A DNA stretch of 64,000 bases from JAIBJN01 sp963775395 (GCA_963775395.1 CAVZIX010000016.1:1-64000), one strand, 5' to 3'; shown: positions 43,088 through 52,486, numbered from the stretch's first letter. Notes: a model not told the origin generated them from the sequence alone. Numbers and translations are program-made.

Positions 43088-43623
43088 CAGGACGAAGCGT
43101 AGTCCGCCAGGCCCTCTCTGAAGCGGGTGGCACCACCGTGGGAGGGATGCCGGACGTACGGCCCGCCGAGCGCGCGCTGTGCGACCCGGCCGATCGCGAC
43201 CACCGTGCGGCCGCGGGCAAGCTCGCGCACGAAGCACAGCCCGGCCTCGGTCTCGCCGCTCGTCGGCGCCCGGTTCGAGGCCGGCCGGCCGGGACGATGC
43301 GGATGCGTCGGGACGACGTTCCAGAGGAGCACGTCGTCCGCGATGCCGAGCTCGGACAGCACCCGGTGGACGATCGTCGCGCTCGCCTCGCCGGGCGGCT
43401 CGCCGGTCAGCTGGCGCTCCGACGTGAACGGGACGCCGCTCACGCGCGCGCCTCGGTAGCCGGCCGCCTCGCCCACGAGCAGGAGGCGGGCGCCCCGGCG
43501 CTCCTCGAGGTAGGCGGCGAGGCGCTCGCGGCGCAGCCCGGCCCGCTCGCCGTCGCGATAGAAGTTGTAGGTCGCTCCGATGCGGGCTGCCGCAAGGTCG
43601 CGAACGAAGGTCTCGACCCGCAT
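43087..43623 (-). CDS. Uracil-DNA glycosylase superfamily protein
   Basis: 178 residues. Motif 1 is LLVGEAAGYRGARVSGVPFTS and motif 2 is VRHPSHGG near the end, with LLWNVVPTHPH between them. This matches the UDG-superfamily fold that excises uracil from DNA. It lacks the Cys ligands of the 4Fe-4S families 4 and 5, so the subfamily is uncertain. The start is shared head to head with the divergent MFS gene in a CATG, and it is coupled to the downstream MFS gene. Confidence 0.82.
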   Translation of the reverse strand: MRVETFVRDLAAARIGATYNFYRDGERAGLRRERLAAYLEERRGARLLLVGEAAGYRGARVSGVPFTSERQLTGEPPGEASATIVHRVLSELGIADDVLLWNVVPTHPHRPGRPASNRAPTSGETEAGLCFVRELARGRTVVAIGRVAQRALGGPYVRHPSHGGATRFREGLADYASS

Positions 43624-44774
43624 GGGGCGCGTAGCCTACCGCCCCGTGCGCCGCATCACGTTTCCCCTCTACGTCGGCGGCTTCCTCGGCCCGTTCGGCG
43701 GCGCGATGCTCATCGCCATCATCCCGAACGTGGCGGCCGGGCTCGACGCGTCGGTCACTCAGGTGGCCGCCGCGATCACCGCGTACATGGTGCCGTTCGC
43801 CGTGCTCCAGCTCTTTTCGGGAACAGTCGCGGAGCGGCTTGGCCCGCGGCGCGTCGTCCGCGCCGGGTACATCGGCTTCGGCGCGGCCGCGCTCGCGTGC
43901 GCGCTCGCGCCCGAGATCTGGAGCTTCCTGGCCGCACGGGCGGTGATGGGCGCCGCCAACGCGTTCCTCTCCCCCATCCTCCTCGCGGCGCTCTCGGAGG
44001 TCGTCGCGCCGGCCGTGCTCGGACGGACGGTCGGGACGTTCGCCGCCGCGCAGACCGCGGGCCTCACGCTCGCGCCCATCCTCGGCGGCGTGCTCGGCGA
44101 GATCTCCTGGCGGCTCGCGTTCGTGCTGGTTGCGATCGTGTCGGTCATCCTCGCCCTTCCGCGTCAGACGCTGGGCGCGGCCGAGCGACCGGCTGCCGAC
44201 GCTCCCCGCGCCTCGTTCCGGGCGCTGCTCAACCGCTGGATCGCGCTCCTCGCCAGCCAGGCTGCGCTCGGCTACCTCGGCTTCACGGCCATCGGCTTCG
44301 TGCTCGTCCTCGTCGCCGCCGAGGAGTACGACCTCGGGTCGAGCGCGCGGGGTCTCGCTCGTCGCCGGGTACGGGATCGGCGGGATCCTGTTCGGCCGCT
44401 ACGCCGGCTCGGTCGTCGACCGGATCGGACGGCCGTCCGCCGCGCTCGCGGGGGCCGTGGCGTGCACGGCCGGCGTCGCCTGCCTGATCTTCGCGCCGAA
44501 CGTCTGGAGCTTCGCCCTCGTCTACTTCGCCATCGGGTGTGCCTCGACGTTCGTGTGGGCAGGCCTGAACACGATCGCGGTGGAGTCGTTCCCCGAGAAC
44601 CGCGCCGGCGCGACGTCGGCCTACAGCGCGTTCAAGTTCGCCGGGGTGGCGATCGCGCCGCTCGTCTACGTGCCCCTCTTCCACGTCGACACGCGGCTGC
44701 CGTTCGTCCTCGCGACGGGCTTCTCGGCGCTCCTGGCTGTCCTCATCGTTCCGTGGTTCAGGCGGTACCGATGA
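43622..44774 (+). CDS. MFS transporter, interrupted by a frameshift
   Basis: ATG at 43622 (or GTG 43646). About 240 residues of MFS sequence (VAERLGPRRVVRAGYIGFG, GAANAFLSPILLAALSEV) run to ~44350. The signal then continues in the next frame with SLVAGYGIGGILFGRYAGS and SVVDRIGRPSAALAG to the stop at 44774, giving a normal ~383-residue twelve-helix transporter. Deleting one G from the GGGG near 44357-44360 restores it. Without correction the first frame runs on into the acylphosphatase frame. The substrate is unknown. Confidence 0.82.
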
Positions 44775-45034
44775 GGCGCCGGGTCGTCGTCCACGGGCTC
44801 GTGCAGGGCGTGTTCTTCCGCGACACCGTGCGCCGACACGCGCAGTCGCACGGCGTGGCGGGCTGGGTGCGGAACAACCCCGACGGGACGGTGGAGGCCG
44901 TGTTCGAGGGAGCGCCCGAGGCGGTCGAACGGCTTGTCGCCTTCGTCCATGAGGGCCCGAGCGGGGCGATCGTCCAGCGCGTGGAGGTCAGGGACGAGGA
45001 GGACGAAGGGCTCTCGGGCTTCGCCATCCGCTGA
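44771..45034 (+). CDS. acyP: Acylphosphatase
   Basis: ATG overlapping the MFS stop (ATGA), 87 residues. The acylphosphatase active site is VHGLVQGVFFRDTVRRHAQ, with the phosphate-binding Arg, and VAGWVRNNPDGTVEAVFEG with the catalytic Asn. It hydrolyses carboxyl-phosphate bonds. It is probably co-translated with the transporter upstream. Confidence 0.95.
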   Translation: MRRRVVVHGLVQGVFFRDTVRRHAQSHGVAGWVRNNPDGTVEAVFEGAPEAVERLVAFVHEGPSGAIVQRVEVRDEEDEGLSGFAIR

Positions 45035-45087
45035 GGTTGGAACCTTCGTACGCCGGCAGGCGTAGTAGCGGCGAGAGGAGGAATCGC

Positions 45088-45699
45088 ATGAGACGAATCC
45101 TGATCGCAGCAATCCTCGCCGGCGCCCTCTACCAGGCGGGCGTGGCGAGCGCGGGGTGCATGGCGACCGTCGGCCTCGCCCCACCCCCGCAGGGCATCGC
45201 CCCGGGGACGACCTGGTCGGCAGAGATCACCGTGCTCCAGCACGGCGTGCAGCCGCTTCCGAACGCGAAGACGGCCCAGCCGACGCTCACGATCGTGAAC
45301 ACCGAGACGGGTGCCGAGCAGACGTTCGTCGCCCAGCGCACCAAGGATCCGGCCGTCTACACGGCCCAGGTCGTGTTCCCGGCAGCCGGAAGGTGGCGCT
45401 ACGAGGTCTTCGACGACTTCACGAGTGAGGGTGGCCAGCCCGTTCCGTGCGCCCAGACGCACACGTTCGCGGCCGTCGACGTCGGCGGGCCTGCGGGTGG
45501 GGGCAGCCAGACGCCTCCGAGCTCCGGCGAGCCGGCGCCCGCGCCGGCACAGCCCGTGCCCGCGGCCGCGTCGGCCGACGACGGAGGCTTCCCGGTCTGG
45601 CCCGTCGTGGGCGCGCTGCTCGCGGGGCTGGCCGCCGTCGCCGCGTCGCTGCTCCTGCTCCGCAGGCGCAGCGGGCGCCCGGAGGTGGTGGCGCACTAG
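45088..45699 (+). CDS. Exported single-anchor protein of unknown function (203 aa)
   Basis: ATG behind GAGAGGAGG. A signal peptide (RRILIAAILAGALYQAG, cleavage near ASA) is followed by a beta-rich domain (~25-130) with Cys at the start and end (GCMATVGL and PVPCAQTHTF) and an invariant-looking GRWRYEVFDDF. A Gly/Pro/Ala linker leads to one C-terminal helix and RRRSGR. The overall plan resembles small extracytoplasmic immunoglobulin-like or YtkA/FixH-like domains tethered by a C-terminal anchor, but I cannot name a family. Confidence 0.75.
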   Translation: MRRILIAAILAGALYQAGVASAGCMATVGLAPPPQGIAPGTTWSAEITVLQHGVQPLPNAKTAQPTLTIVNTETGAEQTFVAQRTKDPAVYTAQVVFPAAGRWRYEVFDDFTSEGGQPVPCAQTHTFAAVDVGGPAGGGSQTPPSSGEPAPAPAQPVPAAASADDGGFPVWPVVGALLAGLAAVAASLLLLRRRSGRPEVVAH

Positions 45700-45702
45700 C
45701 CG

Positions 45703-46854
45703 CTAGACGGGGATCCGGCGCATGAGGCCTGCGCCCGCCAGCGGCAGGAGGGCGGCGAGGCCGAAGGCGAGGCCCCACGAGGTGGATTCGACAAGAACGG
45801 CGAAGAGGGGCGGCGCGAGGCCCGAGGCGACGGCAAGGCCCGTCTGCTGGAAGCCGAGCGCCGCCCCGGCACGTCTCCGGCCCGCCAGCTCGGCCGTGGC
45901 CGTGAAGGAGAGCCCGTTCCAGGACTGAGAGAGCGCCCCGGCGACGAGGAAGGCCGGGATGAAGAGGGCGAGCGGCGCCGATGTCAGGGCGGCGCTGACC
46001 GCCAGGGAGACCGAGAGGGCGAAGGCCAGCTTGAGGAGCGGCTGGATCCGCGCGCCGATCCTGTCGGACCAGCGTCCCACGATGATGCGCAGCGCCGCGC
46101 CGATCAGCTGCATCCCCGCGAACACCGCCGCGGCCGCCGTGGTCGAGAGCCCGCGCACGCCGTGGAGGAAGAGGACGGTGAAGGCCATGATGCTGATCTG
46201 GGCGAGCACGATCAGGCCGCTCCCGACGGCCAGACGCCACATGCGCCGGTCGCGGAGCGGGTTGCCGATGTCCTCGAGGCGCTCGCCCTCGTCGGGCGGC
46301 GCTTCCCGCAGCCCGATCGCGCCGGTGACCGCCGTCGCCAGGCACGCGCCGGCGAGGACGAGAAACCCGGCCTGGGTCCCGCCGGCGTCCGCAATCGGCG
46401 GCAGCGCCAGCGCCGCCGCCGCGCCGCCCAGCGGAAGCGCCGTCTGGCGAACCCCGAGCGCGAAGCCCCGCTCGGCCGGGTGGAACCAGCTCATCACGGC
46501 CCGTCCGCTGGCGGCATTCACGCTCGCACCGGCGCCGCCGGCAAAGACGAGCGTCACGACCAGCACGGCGTAGCCGGACGTGTAGGCGGCGACCACGAGG
46601 GCGCCCGCGGCCAGGGCCAGCCCCGAGGCGAGGACGCCGCGCTCGCCGACCCTGTCCGTGAGCAGCCCCCAGGGCAGGAGGGTGACCACCGAACCGACGC
46701 TGATCGCCGCGAGGACGACGCCGACCTCGGGCAGCGAGAGCCCGTACTCGTCGCGAAGCTGCGGCGCCATGACCGGGATTCCGAGGAAGACGGCCGAATA
46801 GCTCGCCTGCGCGAGCGTCCCGAGAGCGAGGATCGTCCACCGGTAGCGGCTCAC
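45703..46854 (-). CDS. MFS transporter
   Basis: GTG start, 383 residues, about twelve hydrophobic helices. LLPWGLLTDRVGERGVLASG is the loop 2-3 signature and IVGRWSDRIGARIQP its second-half counterpart. It resembles the nitrate/nitrite or cyanate-type (NNP/CynX-like) MFS group in layout, but the substrate cannot be fixed. It is convergent with the exported protein, three bases apart, and divergent from nothing close by. Confidence 0.85.
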   Translation of the reverse strand: MSRYRWTILALGTLAQASYSAVFLGIPVMAPQLRDEYGLSLPEVGVVLAAISVGSVVTLLPWGLLTDRVGERGVLASGLALAAGALVVAAYTSGYAVLVVTLVFAGGAGASVNAASGRAVMSWFHPAERGFALGVRQTALPLGGAAAALALPPIADAGGTQAGFLVLAGACLATAVTGAIGLREAPPDEGERLEDIGNPLRDRRMWRLAVGSGLIVLAQISIMAFTVLFLHGVRGLSTTAAAAVFAGMQLIGAALRIIVGRWSDRIGARIQPLLKLAFALSVSLAVSAALTSAPLALFIPAFLVAGALSQSWNGLSFTATAELAGRRRAGAALGFQQTGLAVASGLAPPLFAVLVESTSWGLAFGLAALLPLAGAGLMRRIPV

Positions 46855-46901
46855 GCGGCGAGGCTATCCCGCGGACGATCCCACGAGCCCGGCCAAGACG
46901 T

Positions 46902-46928
46902 GAGCGGGGCCTCCCGAAGGAGGCGCTC
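46902..46928 (-). terminator. Hairpin downstream of the guaA region
   Basis: GCCTCC-CGAA-GGAGGC with an outer GAGC/GCTC pair lies about 27 bases behind the zinc-ribbon frame stop on the minus strand. It probably ends the guaB-guaA transcript. Confidence 0.6.
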
Positions 46929-46954
46929 AGGAAGCCGCTTCGGCCCTCACGTTC

Positions 46955-47104
46955 CTAGCCGCAGCAGCCTTCCTTGTACCTGCACGCGAGGCAGTGCCAG
47001 CTGGCCTTCGTCCACGTCATCTCCTTGCCGCAGCGCGGGCAGGTCGCCTCTGCCTCGGCCTCGTCCGCGGGGAGGCGGCACGCGGCCTGCTCGGCCTCGG
47101 CGCC
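46955..47104 (-). other. Zinc-ribbon coding frame in phase behind the guaA stop (49 codons, no start)
   Basis: Directly after the guaA TGA (47107-47105) the same frame stays open for 49 codons to a TAG at 46957-46955. It encodes an Ala/Glu-rich lead followed by a convincing zinc ribbon: ATCPRCGKEMTW and WHCLACRYKEGCCG. No ATG, GTG or TTG precedes the first CxxC; the only ATG lies inside the ribbon. Expression would need stop-codon readthrough, a non-standard start, or correction of the sequence. A hairpin follows. Confidence 0.45.
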
Positions 47105-48685
47105 TCACTCCCACTCGATCGTCGCCGGCGGCTTCGAGGAGAGGTCGAGCGCGACGCGGTTCACGGCCGGCACCTCGTTGATGATCCGGCCCGAGATCGT
47201 CTCCAGCAGGTCGTAGGGAAGCCGCGCCCAGTCCGCGGTCATGGCGTCCTCGGACGTGACCGCGCGGATGACGATCGGGTAGGCGTAGGTGCGCTCGTCG
47301 CCCTGCACGCCGACCGACTTGATCGCCGGCAGCACGGCGAAGCACTGCCAGAGCTCGCGGTAGAGCCCTGCCCGGCGCACCTCCTCGAGCAGGATCGCGT
47401 CGGCCTCGCGGAGGATCTCGAGCCGCTCCTCGGTGACGTCGCCGATGATCCGGATCGCGAGGCCCGGGCCCGGGAACGGATGCCGCCAGACCATCTCCTC
47501 CGGCAGGCCGAGCTCCTCACCGACGCGTCGAACCTCGTCCTTGAAGAGCATGCGAAGCGGCTCGACGAGCTCGAGGTCCATGATCTCCGGCAGGCCGCCG
47601 ACGTTGTGGTGCGACTTGATCGTGGCCGCGACACCGTCGGCCGATCCGCCCGACTCGATCACGTCGGAGTAGAGGGTCCCCTGCACGAGGTGCTTGATGC
47701 TGCCGAGCGAACGTGCCTGTTCCTCGAAGACGCGGATGAACTCCTCGCCGATCGCCTTGCGCTTCTCCTCGGGATCGGTGACTCCGGCGAGGCGTGCGAG
47801 GAACCGCTCGCGGGCGTCGACGTGCACGAGCGGCACGTGGAAGTGGCGGCCGAACGTCTCTACTACCTGCGCCGCCTCGTCCTTGCGCAGCAAGCCGTGG
47901 TCGACGAACACGCACGTGAGCTGATCGCCCACGGCCTTGTGCACGAGCAGCGCGGCGACCGCGGAGTCGACGCCGCCCGACAAGGCACAAAGGACGCGCT
48001 CGCTCCCGACCTGGGCGCGGACGCGCGCCGTCTCCTCCTCGATCACCGCCGCGGCCGTCCACACGGGCGGTGCATCCGCGACCCGGTAGAGGAAGTTCTT
48101 GAGGATCTCCGTCCCGTGCTCGGTGTGCAGCACCTCCGGGTGGAACTGGATGCCGTACAGGCCGCGCGAGGGGTCCTCGAAGCCGCTGATCGGCGTCGAG
48201 GGCGACTCGGCCGTGACGCGCGCCCCGTCGGGCGCCGCGGTGACCGAGTCGCGGTGGCTCATCCACCCGACCTGCTCGTCCGGGAGGCCGCCGAAGAGCG
48301 CGCTCGAGGGATCGACGCGCACCTCCGCCCTGCCGAACTCCGAGCCGTCCGTGCGTTCGACACGGCCTCCGAGGTCGCGCGCCATCAGCTGCATCCCGTA
48401 ACAGATGCCGAGCACGGGCACGCCCAGGCCGAAGATTCCCGGGTCGGCCTCCGGCGCGCCCTCCGCGTAGACCGAGGCCGGCCCGCCCGAGAGGACGAGC
48501 GCGAGCGGCCGCCGCGCGGCGATCGCCGCTGGGGCAGTCGTGTGATGGACGAGCTCCGAGTAGACACGGCATTCGCGGATACGCCGCGCGATCAGCTGCG
48601 AGTACTGGCCACCGAAGTCGACGACGAGGACGGGGCGCTCTTCCGGCGCCGGCTCCTGGAGCGGGAGCGCGACGACCTCGCCCAC
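47105..48685 (-). CDS. guaA: GMP synthase (glutamine-hydrolysing)
   Basis: GTG start overlapping the guaB TAG by one base; 526 residues. The class I glutamine amidotransferase has LVVDFGGQYSQLIARRIRE, the nucleophile in VLGICYGMQLMA, and His/Glu in HPEVLHTEHG. The ATP-pyrophosphatase P-loop is CALSGGVDSAVAALL. The dimerisation domain has RHPFPGPGLAIRIIG, and the C-terminus PPATIEWE is canonical. It aminates XMP to GMP. It follows guaB in the same pathway, and a zinc-ribbon frame continues in phase after its stop. Confidence 0.97.
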   Translation of the reverse strand: MGEVVALPLQEPAPEERPVLVVDFGGQYSQLIARRIRECRVYSELVHHTTAPAAIAARRPLALVLSGGPASVYAEGAPEADPGIFGLGVPVLGICYGMQLMARDLGGRVERTDGSEFGRAEVRVDPSSALFGGLPDEQVGWMSHRDSVTAAPDGARVTAESPSTPISGFEDPSRGLYGIQFHPEVLHTEHGTEILKNFLYRVADAPPVWTAAAVIEEETARVRAQVGSERVLCALSGGVDSAVAALLVHKAVGDQLTCVFVDHGLLRKDEAAQVVETFGRHFHVPLVHVDARERFLARLAGVTDPEEKRKAIGEEFIRVFEEQARSLGSIKHLVQGTLYSDVIESGGSADGVAATIKSHHNVGGLPEIMDLELVEPLRMLFKDEVRRVGEELGLPEEMVWRHPFPGPGLAIRIIGDVTEERLEILREADAILLEEVRRAGLYRELWQCFAVLPAIKSVGVQGDERTYAYPIVIRAVTSEDAMTADWARLPYDLLETISGRIINEVPAVNRVALDLSSKPPATIEWE

Positions 48686-50197
48686 TAGTAGCCCGGCCTG
48701 TAGTTCGGCGCTTCCTTGACGACGGAAACGTCGTGCGGGTGGCTTTCGCGCTGGCCCGCCGAGGTCACGCGCACGAAGCGTGCTTCCTTCAGCTCCGAGA
48801 TCGTCGCGGCGCCGCAGTAGCCCATGGCCTGCCTGAGGCCGCCGACGAGCTGGTGGACGACGTTGCGGATCGGCCCCTTGTACGCGACGCGGCCCTCGAT
48901 CCCCTCGGGGACGAGCTTCCCGACCTCCTCCACGTCCTGCTGGAAGTAGCGGTCGCTCGAATGACGCGCGCGCATGGCGCCGAGCGAGCCCATGCCCCGG
49001 TACTCCTTGAACTGCTCGCCCTGGTGGAAGACGACCTCGCCCGGGCTCTCGTCCGTCCCGGCCAGGAGCCCGCCGAGCATCACCGTGTCGGCGCCGGCGG
49101 CGACGGCCTTGGCGATGTCGCCGGAGAAGTTGATCCCGCCGTCGGCGATGATCGGCACGTCGTGGCGGGAGGCCGCGCGTGCGCAGTCGTACACCGCGGT
49201 GATCTGCGGGACACCGATGCCGGCGACGACGCGGGTGGTGCAGATCGCGCCGGGGCCCATGCCGACCTTGATCGCGTCGGCCCCCGCGTCCGCGAGCGCC
49301 TCGGTCGCCTCGGGCGTCGCGACGTTGCCGGCGATCACCGGCACGTCGGAGCGGCTCTTGAGCTCGCGCACCGTCTCGACGACTCCGTGCGAGTGGCCGT
49401 GCGACGTGTCGACGACGAGCACGTCGACGTCTTCGTCCACGAGCGCCGCGGCGCGTTCGAGCCCTTCGGGGCCCGTGCCGACGGCGGCCGCGACGCGCAG
49501 GCGCCCCTGGTCGTCCTTGGTGGCGAGCGGATACTTGAGGCGCTTCGAGATGTCCTTGACGGTGATCAGGCCCTTGAGCCTGCCGTCAGGGTCGACGACG
49601 GGGAGCTTTTCGATCTTGTGCCGGTGGAGGACGGCGCGCGCCTCCTCGAGCGTCGTGCCGACCGGGACGGTGACCAGGTCTTTCGCGGTCATGAGGTCGG
49701 CGACGGGGCGCGCGGTGTCGTCCTCGAAGCGGAGGTCTCGGTTCGTGAGGATCCCGACCAGGCGGCCGTCGTCGTCGGTGATCGGCACTCCCGAGATCCG
49801 GTAGGTCTCCATGATCGCGAGCGCCGATGCGACGGGCGCACCGGGCGGCAGGGTGACCGGCTCGACGATCATGCCCGGCCTCGGAGCGCTTGACCTTGTC
49901 GACCTCGGCGGCCTGCGCCTCGACGGCGAGGTTGCGGTGGACGACCCCGATGCCGCCCTCGCGCGCAAGGGCGATCGCCGTGCGCGCCTCGGTGACGGTG
50001 TCCATGGCAGCGGAGACGATCGGGATCTCGAGCGAGATCGAGCGCGTCAGCCGCGTCGTCGTCGTCACCTCGCCAGGGAGCACCGTCGACTCGGCGGGGA
50101 CGAGCAGGACGTCGTCGAACGTGAGGCCTTCCTTGGCGAACTTCGCCTCCAGGGCGAGAAGACGCTCGATCTCGTCCTGACGAAGCTCGACACTCAC
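48685..50197 (-). CDS. guaB: IMP dehydrogenase, interrupted by a frameshift
   Basis: GTG at 50197. The N-terminal part (GLTFDDVLLVPAESTVLPGEV, IVSAAMDTVTEARTAIA) runs to ~49877. The remainder is in another frame from MIVEPVTLPPGAP to the stop at 48685, with paired CBS domains (~residues 95-215), GPGAICTTRVVAGIG with the catalytic Cys, LIADGGINFSGDIAKA, and YRGMGSLGAM. Removing one G from the minus-strand GGG at 49874-49876 restores about 503 residues. It oxidises IMP to XMP and is coupled to guaA. Because guaB is normally essential, the break is probably an assembly error. Confidence 0.9.
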
Positions 50198-50277
50198 CGT
50201 CGAGCGATCGTACCAAGCGGACTGGCCGACCTAATTGGGAGCGCTCGACGAAACGCAGCCTGTGCCGCCGAGCACTC

Positions 50278-51237
50278 CTAGCCCTCCTGGGCCACGTGCT
50301 CGATGTGCTCGAGCTGGACGAGCGGCGCCAGGCGGGTCGCCTCGCGGAGGTCGAAGCGTCCGGCGCCCGCCTCGAGCACCGACGCGGTGCCGGCGGCGAC
50401 GGCCGAGCGCACGGCGTCCTCGAACGGCCGCCCGGCCACGCGGGCGGCGAGGAAGCCGGCCAGCAGCGTGTCACCGGCGCCGACGACCGAGGTCGGCTCG
50501 ACGCGCGGAGCCTCGGCACGGACGCGCAGCGCCGTGCGGTCCTCGCGCAGAAGCGCGTAGCAGCCTGTGTCGAGCGTGATGAGAACGTTCCGCGCGCCGA
50601 GGTCGGCGATCTCGTCCAGCCCGGCCGCGAGGTCCTCCTCGTCGACGAACTCGTGGCCGACGAGCGCCTCGGCTTCCTGCTGGTTCGGCGAGACGAGGTA
50701 CGGCTCGGCCTCGACCGCGAGCCGGAGCGGCTCACCCTCCGTGTCGACGACGGCGAGGAGCTGGTCGCGGTTGAGCGCACGTACGAGCTCGCCGTAGAAG
50801 CCCGGGTCGACGCCCCGCGGAAGCGAGCCCGCGAGGACGACGAACTCGGCGCCCTGGGCGAGGTAGGCGAGCTTCTCGCGGAGGATGTCGAGCTCCTCCT
50901 CGCTCACCTCGGGCCCCCACTCGTTGATCTCGGTGTAGGCGTTGGAGGTCGGGTCGAGCACCGCGATCGACGTCCGGGACTCCTGCTTGATGCGGACGAA
51001 GTCGTTGAGGATGCCCTCGTTCGTCAGCTCCTCGACGAAGAGCGTGCCCGTGCGGCCGCCGGCCAGGCCGGTGCAGACGACCGGCGCGCCGAGCTGCTTC
51101 AGTGCGCGGGCAACGTTGATCCCCTTCCCGCCGGCACTGGGGAAGCCAACGCTTGCACGGTGGCGCTGACCCGGCTGGAAGTTCGGAACGACGAGCGTCC
51201 GGTCGATCGCTGCGTTGAGCGTGACGGTGACGATCAT
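50278..51237 (-). CDS. PfkB-family sugar kinase (1-phosphofructokinase/tagatose-6-phosphate kinase type)
   Basis: 319 residues. The N-terminal VTVTLNAAIDRTLVV and GGKGINVARALKQLGAP are typical of hexose-phosphate PfkB kinases. LAGSLPRGVDPGFY and SPNQQEAEAL follow, and the catalytic Asp lies in SVVGAGDTLLAGFLAA. FruK or LacC-type activity is likely, phosphorylating a sugar phosphate with ATP. No phosphotransferase genes are nearby. It lies about 80 bases upstream of guaB on the same strand. Confidence 0.88.
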   Translation of the reverse strand: MIVTVTLNAAIDRTLVVPNFQPGQRHRASVGFPSAGGKGINVARALKQLGAPVVCTGLAGGRTGTLFVEELTNEGILNDFVRIKQESRTSIAVLDPTSNAYTEINEWGPEVSEEELDILREKLAYLAQGAEFVVLAGSLPRGVDPGFYGELVRALNRDQLLAVVDTEGEPLRLAVEAEPYLVSPNQQEAEALVGHEFVDEEDLAAGLDEIADLGARNVLITLDTGCYALLREDRTALRVRAEAPRVEPTSVVGAGDTLLAGFLAARVAGRPFEDAVRSAVAAGTASVLEAGAGRFDLREATRLAPLVQLEHIEHVAQEG

Positions 51238-51328
51238 CCGAGTGGATACGGAGAAGGCACCCGAAACGATCCTACCGTCAGCCGGGCGCCCGCCGCCGTG
51301 CGCGGCCCGAGGAGGGTTCGCCGAACCC

Positions 51329-52486
51329 TCAGAGGCCCGGAATGACCGCCGAGACCATGTCGCCCGCCTCGTCGAGCGCCCGGTCGGCGTACCAGCCCGC
51401 GCGCTCGCGGATGGTCGGCGCCGGCACGTCGCGCGCGGCCACGAGATCGACGCGCGCGACCTCGCGGTCGTCGAGCGTCACCACGACCTCGCCGAGCTTC
51501 TGGCCCTTCTGGATCGGCAGGTCGACCATCGCAGGGGCGATCACCCGCTCGACGAACTGCGTCCCGTCCCCGAGGCGCACGACGCGCGCGGCGCCCCCGG
51601 CGGCGACGAGGCCGACGTGCTCTTCCTCGAACGGGATCGCGGCCGTCGCGTACCGCGCGCCCTCGCGCACGAGCGTGAAGGTCGCGTACTGGTCGAAGCC
51701 CCACTCCACGAGCTCTGTCAGGTCGACGTTGCGACGCTCGCGGCCGGGGCTGCCGAGGATGATGGCGTAGACGTTCGTCGGCCCGCGCTTCGCGGACGCG
51801 ACCTGCGCCCAGCCGGCGTTGTCCGTGTGCCCGGTCTTGACGCCGACGAGGCCCTGCACCCGCCAGAGCAGGTCGTTCCAGTTCTTCAGCGTGCGTGGGC
51901 CGGCGATCTGCATCGTCTTCGTGCGGGCGAGCCTGCGCACCAGCGGGCGCTGCATCGCGATGCGGGCGAGCGCGAGCACGTCCTCGGCCGAGGAGAAGTG
52001 GCCCGGCGTGTCGAGGCCGTCCGGGCGCACGTAGTGGGTGTCGTCGAGCCCGAGCTCCGCCGCCTTCTCGTTCATCAGCTGCACGAACCGCTGCACGCTG
52101 CCGTCGCCGACGTGCGCGGCGAGCGCGAACGCGGCGTCGTTGGCGCTCTGGATCAGCGCCGCAGCGAGCAGGTCGCGAACCGTGAGCCGCTCTCCGGCGC
52201 TCAGGAAGATCGACGACCCGCCCTGGCCGATCGCCCTGGGCGAGACCGTGACGACGTCGCGCGGCTTCGCGCGCTCGAGCGTGACCAGCGCGGTCATCAA
52301 TTTCGTGATGCTCGCCATGGCCATGCGGCGGTCGGCGTTTTCGGCGTAGAGCACGTCGCCCGTGCGCCCGTCCGCGACGATCACGGCGCGCGCGTCGACC
52401 GGCGGCGGCGTGGAGGCCGCAGCGGAGAGGGCGACGACGAGCGCGGCGGCGACGGCCGCGAGCAGGGCGAGGACGCGCAGGTGCAC
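51329..52486 (-). CDS. D-alanyl-D-alanine carboxypeptidase (penicillin-binding, S11)
   Basis: GTG at 52486 gives 385 residues with a signal peptide (LRVLALLAAVAAALVVAL, cleavage near AAAS). The three penicillin-binding motifs are present: SITKL (S-x-x-K), SAND (S-x-N) and KTGHT (KTG). A DacA-like C-terminal beta domain follows and ends with AGDMVSAVIPGL, possibly a weak membrane association. It trims the terminal D-alanine from peptidoglycan stem peptides outside the membrane. Longer upstream frames are antisense to the next gene and rejected. Confidence 0.93.
   Translation of the reverse strand: MHLRVLALLAAVAAALVVALSAAASTPPPVDARAVIVADGRTGDVLYAENADRRMAMASITKLMTALVTLERAKPRDVVTVSPRAIGQGGSSIFLSAGERLTVRDLLAAALIQSANDAAFALAAHVGDGSVQRFVQLMNEKAAELGLDDTHYVRPDGLDTPGHFSSAEDVLALARIAMQRPLVRRLARTKTMQIAGPRTLKNWNDLLWRVQGLVGVKTGHTDNAGWAQVASAKRGPTNVYAIILGSPGRERRNVDLTELVEWGFDQYATFTLVREGARYATAAIPFEEEHVGLVAAGGAARVVRLGDGTQFVERVIAPAMVDLPIQKGQKLGEVVVTLDDREVARVDLVAARDVPAPTIRERAGWYADRALDEAGDMVSAVIPGL

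Noticed and set aside
43580..45034. MFS-acylphosphatase fusion protein
   Set aside because: The middle 140 residues are out of frame; both genes are complete if one G is removed, and acyP has its own ATG.
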